NCBI RefSeq assembly: GCF_009932395.1
Contig: NZ_LSRS01000001.1
Coordinates: 152,864 to 216,863 of the forward strand
Length of the DNA stretch: 64,000 bases
Reading direction: 5' to 3'
From: Sporotomaculum syntrophicum
GTDB taxonomy: Bacteria > Bacillota > Desulfotomaculia > Desulfotomaculales > Desulfallaceae
Shown: in pieces, positions 25,391-33,152 of the stretch
Position numbering within the stretch: position 1 is the first letter of the stretch
How the letters are laid out: each line of letters opens with the position of its first letter
The notes under the pieces: model-generated
Told to the model about the DNA's origin: nothing
What the model saw: the letters and a program-made list of their open reading frames with translations, nothing else
Databases searched by the model: none
Made by a program: the position numbers and the translations under genes

Positions 25391-25434
25391 TAAAAAAATA
25401 AACCTGAAAAAAGTGATATCCTTCCAGGTTTATT
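25391..25434 (-). terminator. Terminator after aroA
   Basis: AATAAACCTG (25397-25406) pairs with CAGGTTTATT (25425-25434) over 10 bp with an 18-base loop. A T-run follows on the minus strand. The aroA stop codon touches the stem, so cmk probably has its own start or depends on readthrough. Confidence 0.75.
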
Positions 25435-26719
25435 ATTGCACACTTAGCAGATTTAATGTATTAAAAAATGCAGGAAAGGAAATGTTTACACACTCTGCCG
25501 ACTTGATTTTTGTAATCCCCCGGGCATGTAAGCCGGCCACGGCAGCAGCCATTGCCAACCGGTGGTCGCCGAAACTTTCACATTCCGTTCCCTGCAAAGC
25601 CCGGCCACCCCGGATAATAAAGCCGTCCTCCTGCTCAATTATGTCAGCGCCCATTTGACTAAGCAGTTTAACCACGGTTGTAATCCGGTCCGTTTCTTTA
25701 TAACGCAGTTCGGCGGCATCACGCACCACCGTTTCCCCTTCCGCCAGAGCCGCAGCAACAGCTAACGCAGGCAATTCATCGATAAGGTAAGGAATAATCG
25801 CCCTGTTAATAGTTGTGCCTTTCAAACGACTGCCGCGTATTCTAATATCCGCCACCGGTTCACCGCTTACCTGGCGCTCATTGAAGATAATTATATTGGC
25901 ACCCATTTCCTTAAGTACCTCCAGCGCTCCGGAGCGGGTGGGATTAATGCCCACATTGCGTACCGTCAAGTCCGCGCCCGGCACCACAGCACAGGCCACT
26001 AATAAAAATACTGCCGAGGATATATCACCGGGTACAACTACTTTACATCCTTGCAATTTTGGTCTGCCCCATACCGATACTTGCTTGTCCTTAACCTGTA
26101 TCCGGGCACCAAAATAACTCAGCATCCGCTCAGTGTGGTCTCTGGAGCGGGCCGGCTCAATTACCGTAGTCGTTCCGTCAGCAAACAAACCGGCCAGCAA
26201 AACAGCAGATTTAACCTGGGCGCTGGCCACCGGTGACCGGTAGGTGGTGGAGCAAAGAGCACCACCTGTTATAGCCATGGGTGCATAAGCATTTCCTCCC
26301 CTGGAGGTTATCCGGGCACCCATCGCAGACAGCGGCTTGATAACCCGCTGCATTGGTCGGCGGCGCAATGAGGCATCGCCGGTGAGCACCGAAAAAAACG
26401 GGCAGCCGGATAATATGCCCGCCATTAAACGCATGGTAGTGCCTGAATTACCTGCATCCAGCACGTTCTCAGGTTCCTGCAGCGCATTTAGCCCGCCGCC
26501 GCGCACAACCACCCTGTCTTTCTCTATATGCACCTCTACCCCCAGGGATTTTACCACCTGAATGGTTGACAGGCAGTCCTCACCAGGTAAAAAGTTTTCA
26601 ATTTCGGTTTCTCCTTCAGCCAGCGCACCCAGCATCACTGCCCGGTGGGATATGGATTTATCCCCGGGCACCTGCAAATCACCGCGCAGAGCACGCACCG
26701 GAGTTATGGCAATTTCCAC
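25433..26719 (-). CDS. aroA: 3-phosphoshikimate 1-carboxyvinyltransferase (EPSP synthase)
   Basis: Joins shikimate-3-phosphate and PEP in the sixth step of the shikimate pathway. At 428 residues it has the expected length. PGDKSISHRAVML (about residues 18-30), LDAGNSGTTMRLM (about 86-98), the later RYKETDRI and FGDHRLAMA are the standard active-site segments. Third gene of aroF-tyrA-aroA. Confidence 0.96.
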   Translation of the reverse strand: MEIAITPVRALRGDLQVPGDKSISHRAVMLGALAEGETEIENFLPGEDCLSTIQVVKSLGVEVHIEKDRVVVRGGGLNALQEPENVLDAGNSGTTMRLMAGILSGCPFFSVLTGDASLRRRPMQRVIKPLSAMGARITSRGGNAYAPMAITGGALCSTTYRSPVASAQVKSAVLLAGLFADGTTTVIEPARSRDHTERMLSYFGARIQVKDKQVSVWGRPKLQGCKVVVPGDISSAVFLLVACAVVPGADLTVRNVGINPTRSGALEVLKEMGANIIIFNERQVSGEPVADIRIRGSRLKGTTINRAIIPYLIDELPALAVAAALAEGETVVRDAAELRYKETDRITTVVKLLSQMGADIIEQEDGFIIRGGRALQGTECESFGDHRLAMAAAVAGLHARGITKIKSAECVNISFPAFFNTLNLLSVQ

Positions 26720-26756
26720 AAAATATCGTCTCCTCTATCACTTTAACTACCATATG

Positions 26757-27851
26757 CTATACCTTCCGGCGACATTTAATCCCCCTGGCCTGGAACAACT
26801 CCATAGCCCTGTCCTGCTCTCCAGCAGTAGCGAAACCAACTCGGATGGTACCCCCGTACCCCTCCCGGGCTCGCAGTATTTCTATTTCCACTATATTGAT
26901 ACCCTCTTCGCCCAGCATTCCGGCCAGACCTGCAATAACTCCAGGACGATCCGGCACGCTGACTACAATTTCAAATATGTAGGGTAGATAGCCTTTAGGC
27001 CTTAAGGGCAATTTTTTTCTAACCGTACTGGCACTAGATAATATGTGCATCATTTTTTCCACATCCTGCCGGCGCAGGGCAGCCTCGAGCCTATCCATGG
27101 CACTGCGCATATATTCAAGTGCCTTCAGCACCTGTTCACTATTGGACATAAATATATCTCGCCACATGCTTGGACTGCCGGCAGCGATCCTCGTGGTATC
27201 CCGAAATCCCCCCGCAGCCAGCGCCATAGCTTGTTCGCCAACCGCCATTTCCGCCACCGCAGTAACAAGGGAAACAGCCATGAAATGGGGCAGGTGACTG
27301 ATGGCTGCTGTCACCAGATCATGCTCCTGGGGGGACATTTCCATTACTACTGCTCCGATGGCCTGTACCAGCCGCCGAACAGTTTCCAGTGCGCAGGTAT
27401 CTGTCTCCGGTGTAGGAGTTAATAAGTAAAAAGCGTTTTCAAAAAGATAAGGATCGGCACCGCTAAAGCCCGCTGTTTCGGCACCGGTCATGGGATGACC
27501 GCCGACAAATCGACCGCCGCTAATACATTTCCCGGCCTGTCTCACCACCTGTTCTTTGGTACTCCCCACATCCGTGACCACTGCGCCTGGTTTTAAATAC
27601 TGTTTTATTTCTGTTAACAAGTGCTGCGCAGCTCCCACCGGCACAGCCAGGATAACCAAATCCGCACCGGAAACGGCTTCCGGCATGGCGGCCGCCTGGT
27701 GAACTGCGCCTGCAGCCAGGGCCATAGACAGGTTATCCTGGTTCACATCTACACCGCAGATATGCTCTGCCAATTTGCGTTCAACAAGCGCCAGTCCCAT
27801 TGAGCCGCCAATCAGACCCACACCAATAATGGCGCAGCGTTTTATTAACAT
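26757..27851 (-). CDS. tyrA: Prephenate dehydrogenase with ACT domain
   Basis: Oxidatively decarboxylates prephenate to 4-hydroxyphenylpyruvate for tyrosine. The 364-residue protein has an N-terminal NAD-binding motif (IIGVGLIGGSMGLALVE), the catalytic region with GGHPMTGAETAGF and HDLVTAAISHLPHF, and a C-terminal ACT domain from about residue 293 (FEIVVSVPDRPGVIAGL), which may give feedback control. Its start overlaps the aroF end by 7 bp. Confidence 0.94.
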   Translation of the reverse strand: MLIKRCAIIGVGLIGGSMGLALVERKLAEHICGVDVNQDNLSMALAAGAVHQAAAMPEAVSGADLVILAVPVGAAQHLLTEIKQYLKPGAVVTDVGSTKEQVVRQAGKCISGGRFVGGHPMTGAETAGFSGADPYLFENAFYLLTPTPETDTCALETVRRLVQAIGAVVMEMSPQEHDLVTAAISHLPHFMAVSLVTAVAEMAVGEQAMALAAGGFRDTTRIAAGSPSMWRDIFMSNSEQVLKALEYMRSAMDRLEAALRRQDVEKMMHILSSASTVRKKLPLRPKGYLPYIFEIVVSVPDRPGVIAGLAGMLGEEGINIVEIEILRAREGYGGTIRVGFATAGEQDRAMELFQARGIKCRRKV

Positions 27852-28873
27852 GGCAAATGACCTATTTGTTTACCCATTAACCCGGCAATATCGTTTAATT
27901 GCTGCATCAGTGCCCGGAAATTCTCCGGGTTTAAAGACTGGGGTCCGTCACATATGGCTTCTGAGGGATTGGGGTGCACCTCGATTAACAGTCCGTCCGC
28001 TCCCGCTGCTATAGCAGCCCGGGACATGGGCTCAACAAACCGCCATTTACCAATTGCATGACTGGGGTCTACGATTACCGGCAGGTGACTTAAATATTTT
28101 ATTACCGGCACTGCGGTAAGGTCTAAAGTATTTCGGGTGTAATCATCAAAGGTGCGGATACCCCGCTCGCAGAGTATTACTTCACGGTTCCCCTCGGCCA
28201 GAATATATTCCGCTGCCAACAGCCATTCCTCTATGGTAGCTGAGGAGCCCCGTTTCAGCAATACCGGCTTGCCTGCCCAGGCAATCTCCCGCAGTAAAAT
28301 AAAATTTGACATATTGCGGGTGCCGATTTGCAGAATATCAGCATATCTGGCCACTAATCCTACCGTGCGAGTATCCATTACTTCGGTAACAATACGAAGA
28401 CCCGTGCGTTCCCGGGCTTCAGCCAGCATTTCCAACCCCTTCTCTTCCAGGCCCTGGAAGGAATAAGGTGAGGTGCGCGGCTTAAAGGCCCCGCCCCGCA
28501 ACAGGGTAGCTCCGGCTTCCTTAACAATTTGAGCTGTCTGCAGCAGCTGTTCCCAGCTTTCTACGGCGCAGGGACCGGCCATTACATGGATAGTATCCCC
28601 GCCTATGGATAAATCCCCTACTTTTATAATAGTAGGCTCACTTTTATAAGCCCGGCTGGCTAATTTGTATGGCTGTAGAATAGGAACCACCTTTTCCACG
28701 CCCGGCATAGCTTCGAGATTTAAATCAGTCAGCCTGGTTTTATCGCCGATGGCTCCTATAATAGTTCTTTCCACACCCCGGGAAAGGTGAATTTGAAAAC
28801 CTGCCTTTTCTAATTTCCTTAAAATGTTATCTATATCATAGTTTTCTACATTGTGAGTCATCACAACGATCAT
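27845..28873 (-). CDS. aroF: 3-deoxy-7-phosphoheptulonate (DAHP) synthase, AroF type
   Basis: Condenses PEP and erythrose-4-phosphate, the first committed step of aromatic synthesis. The 342-residue protein has a ferredoxin-like N-terminal domain (about 1-70, starting IVVMTHNVENYDIDNIL) usual in type I-beta enzymes, then the KDO8P/DAHP barrel: AGPCAVES, LLRGGAFKPRTSPYSFQG, LLKRGSSATIEEWLLA and VDPSHAIG. The N-terminal domain can mediate tyrosine feedback in relatives. The operon start carries a promoter with two inverted repeats. Confidence 0.95.
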   Translation of the reverse strand: MIVVMTHNVENYDIDNILRKLEKAGFQIHLSRGVERTIIGAIGDKTRLTDLNLEAMPGVEKVVPILQPYKLASRAYKSEPTIIKVGDLSIGGDTIHVMAGPCAVESWEQLLQTAQIVKEAGATLLRGGAFKPRTSPYSFQGLEEKGLEMLAEARERTGLRIVTEVMDTRTVGLVARYADILQIGTRNMSNFILLREIAWAGKPVLLKRGSSATIEEWLLAAEYILAEGNREVILCERGIRTFDDYTRNTLDLTAVPVIKYLSHLPVIVDPSHAIGKWRFVEPMSRAAIAAGADGLLIEVHPNPSEAICDGPQSLNPENFRALMQQLNDIAGLMGKQIGHLPC

Positions 28874-28890
28874 TATTAAGCCTCCATTTT

Positions 28891-28946
28891 ATACAACTAT
28901 TGGGTTAGATTAGTTGTATTATACTTAGGTTTAATATATATTAAAC
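28891..28946 (-). promoter_or_regulatory. aroF promoter with two inverted-repeat operators
   Basis: TATAAT (28923-28918) is a good -10 box; no strong -35 is visible. A perfect 18 bp palindrome, GTTTAATATATATTAAAC, at 28929-28946 covers the spacer/-35 zone. ATACAACTA (28891-28899) and TAGTTGTAT (28911-28919) form a second perfect 9 bp repeat around the predicted start point. This layout suits repression of aroF-tyrA-aroA. Confidence 0.6.
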
Positions 28947-28987
28947 ATTTTATTAAACACTGGGGTTATAAAGTCGCCTAAAAATGC

Positions 28988-29007
28988 AAAAAACTCCCCA
29001 GGGGAGT
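28988..29007 (-). terminator. Terminator between aroH and aroF
   Basis: On the minus strand ACTCCC pairs with GGGAGT around CTG, followed by six T. It is about 175 bp after the aroH stop and about 115 bp before aroF, so readthrough would link the hutP-like/aroH unit to aroF-tyrA-aroA. Confidence 0.65.
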
Positions 29008-29179
29008 GATTATGTTTTCATATTACATCGCCCCCTACCATACTGCCATGCTCCATAAAGTAATTATTAACTAGACAACTAAACCATACTACCGTGCAAA
29101 TATAATAACATTTTTGATTTTCCCGTGCAACAGCATTTGTACTTGATGAACCGGCATACCTGCCTAAGACAGGCATGCT

Positions 29180-29539
29180 TTAAATTAAGTCCGGACGAAG
29201 ACGGGCGGCATCGCCCAGGTAGACATGCTTGATCTCACTTGGTCCCATACAGGTATTAACCAGCATGAGCACCCTGATACACCGGCGAAGGCTGCCGGGA
29301 ACGTCTATTTCCAGGGCACACATCATGGGTACCTGGCTAAAACCGGCTATTTCTCTGACCGCAGTAGCCGGAAAAGCACTATTTAAATCACTGGTTACAG
29401 TAAATAAAACACTTACGATATCCTCGATAGCCAGGTTGTTATTTGCGGTTAGCATAGCCTCAACAAGCTTTTGGGCAGCGACTCCAATTGCTTGTGTCGT
29501 GTTTTCGTCGACCGTAATCGCGCCTCTGATACCGCGCAT
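29180..29539 (-). CDS. aroH: Chorismate mutase, AroH type
   Basis: Converts chorismate to prephenate, feeding the tyrA step. The protein has about 119 residues in the AroH fold: RGIRGAITVDENT at the N-terminus, MCALEIDVPGSLRRCIRVL and the C-terminal VYLGDAARLRPDL are characteristic. The ATG at 29539 leaves 13 bp after the hutP-like gene; an in-frame ATG 12 bases upstream is an alternative. Confidence 0.93.
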   Translation of the reverse strand: MRGIRGAITVDENTTQAIGVAAQKLVEAMLTANNNLAIEDIVSVLFTVTSDLNSAFPATAVREIAGFSQVPMMCALEIDVPGSLRRCIRVLMLVNTCMGPSEIKHVYLGDAARLRPDLI

Positions 29540-29552
29540 TACCTTACCCATC

Positions 29553-29975
29553 TTAAGAAGATACTGCCCTGTGGCCAAGGCCGATAGCTACTTCATCCAG
29601 GTGGAGCATACCAACCCCGAAGAAAACAGCCACACTGATATGATCCTGGTGCCTGGCGATGCCTATTTTACCGCCCACATTCAGACCCAGAGCTTTGGTC
29701 ATTACCTGGGAAATAGCCTCCCTGGTTGCACCGGCTACAGCTCCTTCATCGGCGTGCACTTCGCGAATTACTCCCTCCCGCTTGGCTGCTACCACGGACC
29801 GCTCAATAATTTTATTTACTGAGGCGATAAAATCGCCTCCGTGGTCTACAGCTGCTGTTTTAATGCCTGTTTTTAAATAAACCAGCTTTAGCTCCTTTTC
29901 CTGTTCCCGGCTATCTGTAAGGGCCATTTTAATAGCGGCCCGGGCGACTTCCCTGCTGCCTAAAGGCGCCATCAC
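29553..29975 (-). CDS. HutP-family RNA-binding antiterminator-like protein
   Basis: A 140-residue HutP-family protein. In B. subtilis, HutP binds histidine and magnesium and then grips UAG/NAG triplets near a terminator to let transcription through the hut operon. The C-terminal ARHQDHISVAVFFGVGML and HLDEVAIGLGHRAV keep the histidines and the strand pattern that carry ligand and metal in HutP. Here no histidine-degradation gene is near; the next gene is aroH, 13 bp away. It may therefore regulate aromatic genes, perhaps with another ligand. That reassignment is inference. Confidence 0.85.
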   Translation of the reverse strand: MMAPLGSREVARAAIKMALTDSREQEKELKLVYLKTGIKTAAVDHGGDFIASVNKIIERSVVAAKREGVIREVHADEGAVAGATREAISQVMTKALGLNVGGKIGIARHQDHISVAVFFGVGMLHLDEVAIGLGHRAVSS

Positions 29976-30012
29976 TAAACACCTCCACTAGCTTAACGAT
30001 TGATCTTGGTAG

Positions 30013-30471
30013 TTAGTCTATCACCACTGTACCGATTTTTTTAATTGTCCCCTGCACATCTATAACAGTACCCACTACCGGCTCCCGAACATTACCATAA
30101 GTTCCGATTATTTTAAAGGAAACAGCATGCTCATAAAAACCGGTATCAATGGCCAGCTCATCACCATCATTAACGGGTACGGTCACATAGCGATGTTCAA
30201 AATAACTCTTTTTTTCCCCGTTTACAAGCACTGCGGCCCTGGGTAAAGCAATATAATCCAATAACTGAAAAGTTACCAGGTTATGCAAGTCAGATTGCGC
30301 AGGACCAAGATTACCCTGGTCAGTTATAGTTTTATCTGCTTTACTAATAACCTGCAGCGCCGGGTCGTTGGTAAACCATTGCACGGAAACAAGCATAACC
30401 GCACATATAACGACAAACCTTAACAACCAACGTTCTAATCTAACACCCCAGAAAAGAAAATCTTTACGCAC
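30013..30471 (-). CDS. Unknown single-pass membrane protein
   Basis: A 152-residue protein that I do not recognise. A short basic N-terminus leads into one hydrophobic segment (about residues 16-33, LLRFVVICAVMLVSVQWF), so it is likely anchored with a C-terminal extracytoplasmic domain of about 115 residues, predicted mostly beta (VTVPVNDGDELAIDTG; VVGTVIDVQGTIKKI). GTG start with AAAGGTGAT upstream; an inverted repeat (30470-30508) covers that ribosome site and could mask it. It lies between the unknown gene at 30526 and the hutP-like gene. Confidence 0.65.
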   Translation of the reverse strand: MRKDFLFWGVRLERWLLRFVVICAVMLVSVQWFTNDPALQVISKADKTITDQGNLGPAQSDLHNLVTFQLLDYIALPRAAVLVNGEKKSYFEHRYVTVPVNDGDELAIDTGFYEHAVSFKIIGTYGNVREPVVGTVIDVQGTIKKIGTVVID

Positions 30472-30508
30472 GGCATATCACCTTTCTTTTTAACATGATA
30501 TATGCCGT
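30470..30508. other. Inverted repeat covering the start of the membrane-protein gene
   Basis: ACGGCATATCA (30470-30480) and TGATATATGCCGT (30496-30508) are complementary with two unpaired bases. On the minus strand the ribosome site AAAGGTGA lies in the loop/stem edge and the GTG start is at the end of the stem, so it could affect translation start. No T-run follows. Confidence 0.45.
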
Positions 30509-30525
30509 TTATTTAATGATTATTA

Positions 30526-30984
30526 TTACAAGTTGTGTTTTCTTTCTAGGCGCGCGACATAGTTTTTCATTTCCTTACTAACCTTGAATAAAAAACGTTC
30601 CAGGTCGTAGCGTGACATAACTATACTTGCCGGTTCAATAACCTCAATTTTACAAAAGCTCTCCCGGACAATAAAACGCAGCAAATCCTCTATATTATCT
30701 GCTGTTACAGTGATAATAACCGGCGCGTAAGCAACATTAACTTCGTTCTCGTCATCCCAGACAGTATAAACTTCAATACTTGTATCGATATCATCAATAT
30801 GTATGCCTTGAATCGGTACATTTCTAAGCAGCGCTACTTGCTGTTCCCGAACCTCCTCGGCAGCCCTATCGACAGGTTTGCCACCAAATAAAAACCGTCC
30901 GGGCCGACCCTGCCCTTTAAAATCTAACCTGACTTTAACGCTAATTTCTGTGTCTGGATTGAATTCAGCCACGTATTTATGCAC
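30526..30984 (-). CDS. Unknown soluble protein
   Basis: A 152-residue acidic protein without signal peptide or membrane segment. The predicted layout is beta-rich N-terminus (ISVKVRLDFKGQGRPGRFLFG), a middle acidic strand region (DDIDTSIEVYTVWDDENE) and a helical basic C-terminus (FLFKVSKEMKNYVARLE). No family motif is recognised. RBS GGAGGTG lies 7 bases before the ATG. It is 54 bp upstream of the membrane-protein gene in the same direction. Confidence 0.65.
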   Translation of the reverse strand: MHKYVAEFNPDTEISVKVRLDFKGQGRPGRFLFGGKPVDRAAEEVREQQVALLRNVPIQGIHIDDIDTSIEVYTVWDDENEVNVAYAPVIITVTADNIEDLLRFIVRESFCKIEVIEPASIVMSRYDLERFLFKVSKEMKNYVARLERKHNL

Positions 30985-31060
30985 CTCCGAGCAGAGTTTT
31001 GTTCATAATTCTATGCTAGGAGCGGGATATCCTGCCGCCAGTACCAGGATAAACAAATAA

Positions 31061-31786
31061 TCAAGATATTTTTACCATCTTCATTAACATTTTAACTTCA
31101 CGGTTTGTCAAATGCCGATAACGACCTCGTTGCAAATCCCCTATTTTTAAAGGGCCGATACTTATTCGCCGTAAGCTAAGCACCTGGTGCCCGATATGCT
31201 CGCACATGCGGCGCACCTGCCTGTTTTTGCCTTCATGGACGGTTATTTCAAGCAGTGCAGTATCATCCCCCAAGTTCTTCAGCATCCGTACTTTAGCCGG
31301 AGCAGTAGGGCCGTCTTTCAGCACCACCCCTTTAGCCAGTTCTTCCAACCTATTCTTGTCAGGCACTCCCTGTACTCTTACCTGGTAAGTCTTAGGTATC
31401 TCGTGACGCGGGTGAGTTAAAGCATAAGTTAATGCACCATCGTTGGTTAACAGCAATAATCCTTCGCTATCATAATCCAAACGGCCGACCGGGTAAACGC
31501 GCTGTTTTATACCGCTTAATAAATCAATTACCTTACGCCGCCCCTGGGGATCAGTGACCGTACTTACATACCCGGCAGGCTTAAATAACAAAATGTATAC
31601 TTTTTTCTCAGGTTTACGCACCGGTCGGCCATCGACCTCCACCCTGTCACGCAGCGGGTCTATTTTAAAGCCGGGCACAATTACTTGCTTGCCATTCACC
31701 CGCACCTTTCCCTGAGCTATTAGCTCTTCACTGCCACGACGTGAAGCTACTCCGGATCTGGCCATGAATTTTTGCAACCGCTCCAA
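31061..31786 (-). CDS. rluB: RluB-family rRNA pseudouridine synthase
   Basis: Isomerises a uridine in rRNA, in relatives at or near 23S rRNA position 2605. The 241-residue protein has an N-terminal S4 RNA-binding domain (about 1-60, RLQKFMARSGVASRRGSEELI) and the RluB/RsuA catalytic core with VGRLDYDSEGLLLLTNDG (catalytic aspartate in RLDYD). A C-terminal EGKNRQVRRMC follows. It is downstream of spmA-spmB, an order conserved in Firmicutes. Confidence 0.93.
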   Translation of the reverse strand: MERLQKFMARSGVASRRGSEELIAQGKVRVNGKQVIVPGFKIDPLRDRVEVDGRPVRKPEKKVYILLFKPAGYVSTVTDPQGRRKVIDLLSGIKQRVYPVGRLDYDSEGLLLLTNDGALTYALTHPRHEIPKTYQVRVQGVPDKNRLEELAKGVVLKDGPTAPAKVRMLKNLGDDTALLEITVHEGKNRQVRRMCEHIGHQVLSLRRISIGPLKIGDLQRGRYRHLTNREVKMLMKMVKIS

Positions 31787-31838
31787 CGCTAAATCACCTC
31801 AACATGCATTTTACCACAATTTTCTGCAAAATAAAAAG

Positions 31839-31860
31839 TTCCGGCTAGGCCGGCCCAAAT
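31839..31860 (-). terminator. Possible terminator after spmB
   Basis: On the minus strand CCGGC and GCCGG form a short GC stem around CTA, followed by AACTTTTTATTTT. It overlaps the last codons of spmB. The stem is short, so termination may be partial. Confidence 0.45.
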
Positions 31861-32384
31861 AACTTATGTGCAATATAAACAGAAGCTATTAGAGTGGTAA
31901 AATCAGCGCAAAGCCCGGAAATGATGGAATAACGGTACCGGGAAATCCCCACCGACCCGAAGTATAACGTTAACACGTAAAAAGTGGTGTCTGAGCTGCC
32001 TTGCATCGTTGAAACCAGGCGGCCAATGAAACTATCCGGACCATATGTTTTTATGATGTCGGTAGCTATGCCCAGCGAAGCACCACCCGAAAGAGGGCGC
32101 ATAATGGCATGTGGCAACACTTCAGCAGGAAATCCCACCAGGCTTAATACCGGCGCCAACACAGCTGTCATCATATCCAATGCACCGGAAGCTCTGAATA
32201 TACTGATAGCTACCAGCATCGCAACTAAAAATGGTATGGTCTTAATGGCAGTACCAAAACCTGCCTCTGCTCCTTCCACAAATTTTTCATATACATTGAC
32301 ACCGCGAAGCATGGCCAGCAAAGGTACCAGCAATAGCACAATTGGAACTGCCCAGCGAGATAGATCGGAGACGATACCAAACAA
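31845..32384 (-). CDS. spmB: Spore maturation protein B
   Basis: A 179-residue nucleoside-transporter-gate-family membrane protein needed for spore core dehydration in Bacillus. It has several hydrophobic helices; MRPLSGGASLGIATDI and MQGSSDTTFYVLTLYFG are family sequences. It follows spmA by 5 bp; the two probably act as a pair. Confidence 0.92.
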   Translation of the reverse strand: MFGIVSDLSRWAVPIVLLLVPLLAMLRGVNVYEKFVEGAEAGFGTAIKTIPFLVAMLVAISIFRASGALDMMTAVLAPVLSLVGFPAEVLPHAIMRPLSGGASLGIATDIIKTYGPDSFIGRLVSTMQGSSDTTFYVLTLYFGSVGISRYRYSIISGLCADFTTLIASVYIAHKLFGPA

Positions 32385-32389
32385 TTATC

Positions 32390-32980
32390 TCACCTCCTCC
32401 GGTAATACAGGTAACGCAATAACCTGTCCATACAAATAGCAGCAGTCATACCCATTGTTGTAGCGAAAATTGTAGTGCCTACAATCTCAGTCGGGTCTGC
32501 TGAGCCGTATATTAACCTAATACCAATAATGGTGGTGGGTATAAGTGTAATACACGAGGTATTTAAGGCCAGGAATGTGCACATGGCGTCGGTAGCCTCT
32601 TTAGAATTTCCCCGGTTTAATTTTTGCAGCTCTTGCATAGCAATTAAGCCCATCGGTGTAGCGGCATTGCCCAGCCCCAATATATTGGCGCTCAAGTTCA
32701 TGACAATTGCCCCCATCGCCGGGTGATCTTTTGGCACACTGGGAAAAAGAAATCTGGTAATGGGCTGTACCAGCCGGGCTAGCGCCTGAACCAAGCCGGC
32801 AGCCTCAGCCAATTTCATAATACCCAGCCAAAAAGTAATGATAGCGATTAAATCAAGCGAAGTCTTAACCGCTACCTGCGCACCTTCCAGAGCTGCCTTG
32901 GTCACCACTTCCACATGTCCGTTAATAGCAGCTACCAAAACACCAATGACCATCATAGCCATCCAGATATAATTGACCAT
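32390..32980 (-). CDS. spmA: Spore maturation protein A
   Basis: A 196-residue membrane protein of the same gate family as SpmB. MVNYIWMAMMVIGVLVAAINGH at the start, FWLGIMKLAEAAGL, NLSANILGLGNAATPMG and NTSCITLIPTTIIGIR are typical. The ATG at 32980 follows GGTGGAGG by about 8 bases, so the upstream in-frame extension is not used. First gene of spmA-spmB-rluB; the divergent flavoprotein gene lies 170 bp away. Confidence 0.92.
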   Translation of the reverse strand: MVNYIWMAMMVIGVLVAAINGHVEVVTKAALEGAQVAVKTSLDLIAIITFWLGIMKLAEAAGLVQALARLVQPITRFLFPSVPKDHPAMGAIVMNLSANILGLGNAATPMGLIAMQELQKLNRGNSKEATDAMCTFLALNTSCITLIPTTIIGIRLIYGSADPTEIVGTTIFATTMGMTAAICMDRLLRYLYYRRR

Positions 32981-33037
32981 ACTCTTGTCCTCCACCGGCA
33001 TAATGTTTTAGATCATTCCCTTAACAAAAAAAATATG

Positions 33038-33053
33038 TTCCGGTTGTCCGGAA
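33038..33053. promoter_or_regulatory. Inverted repeat in the spmA/flavoprotein divergent region
   Basis: TTCCGG (33038-33043) and CCGGAA (33048-33053) flank TTGT, with ATAT on both outer sides giving a longer imperfect dyad. It lies between divergent spmA and the FAD-protein gene and could be an operator. Confidence 0.4.
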
Positions 33054-33152
33054 TATGTATCAATACCAAAATTTTGCATTAATGAAACTTTATTAACATA
33101 AGGGAATATGATGTTATAGAGAGCAGTTAGCCCTCTAGAGGGGGATAAGAAT

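Larger units (their letters stand above)
28874..29179. other. 306 bp control region between aroH and aroF
   Basis: In minus-strand transcription order it holds: a 3' stem after aroH (29160-29180, no T-run); three UAG triplets (29091-29071); a short terminator (29007-28988); the aroF promoter palindrome (28946-28929); the -10 box; a 9 bp inverted repeat; and the aroF ribosome site AATGGAGG. No T-box or amino-acid riboswitch core was recognised. Confidence 0.6.
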
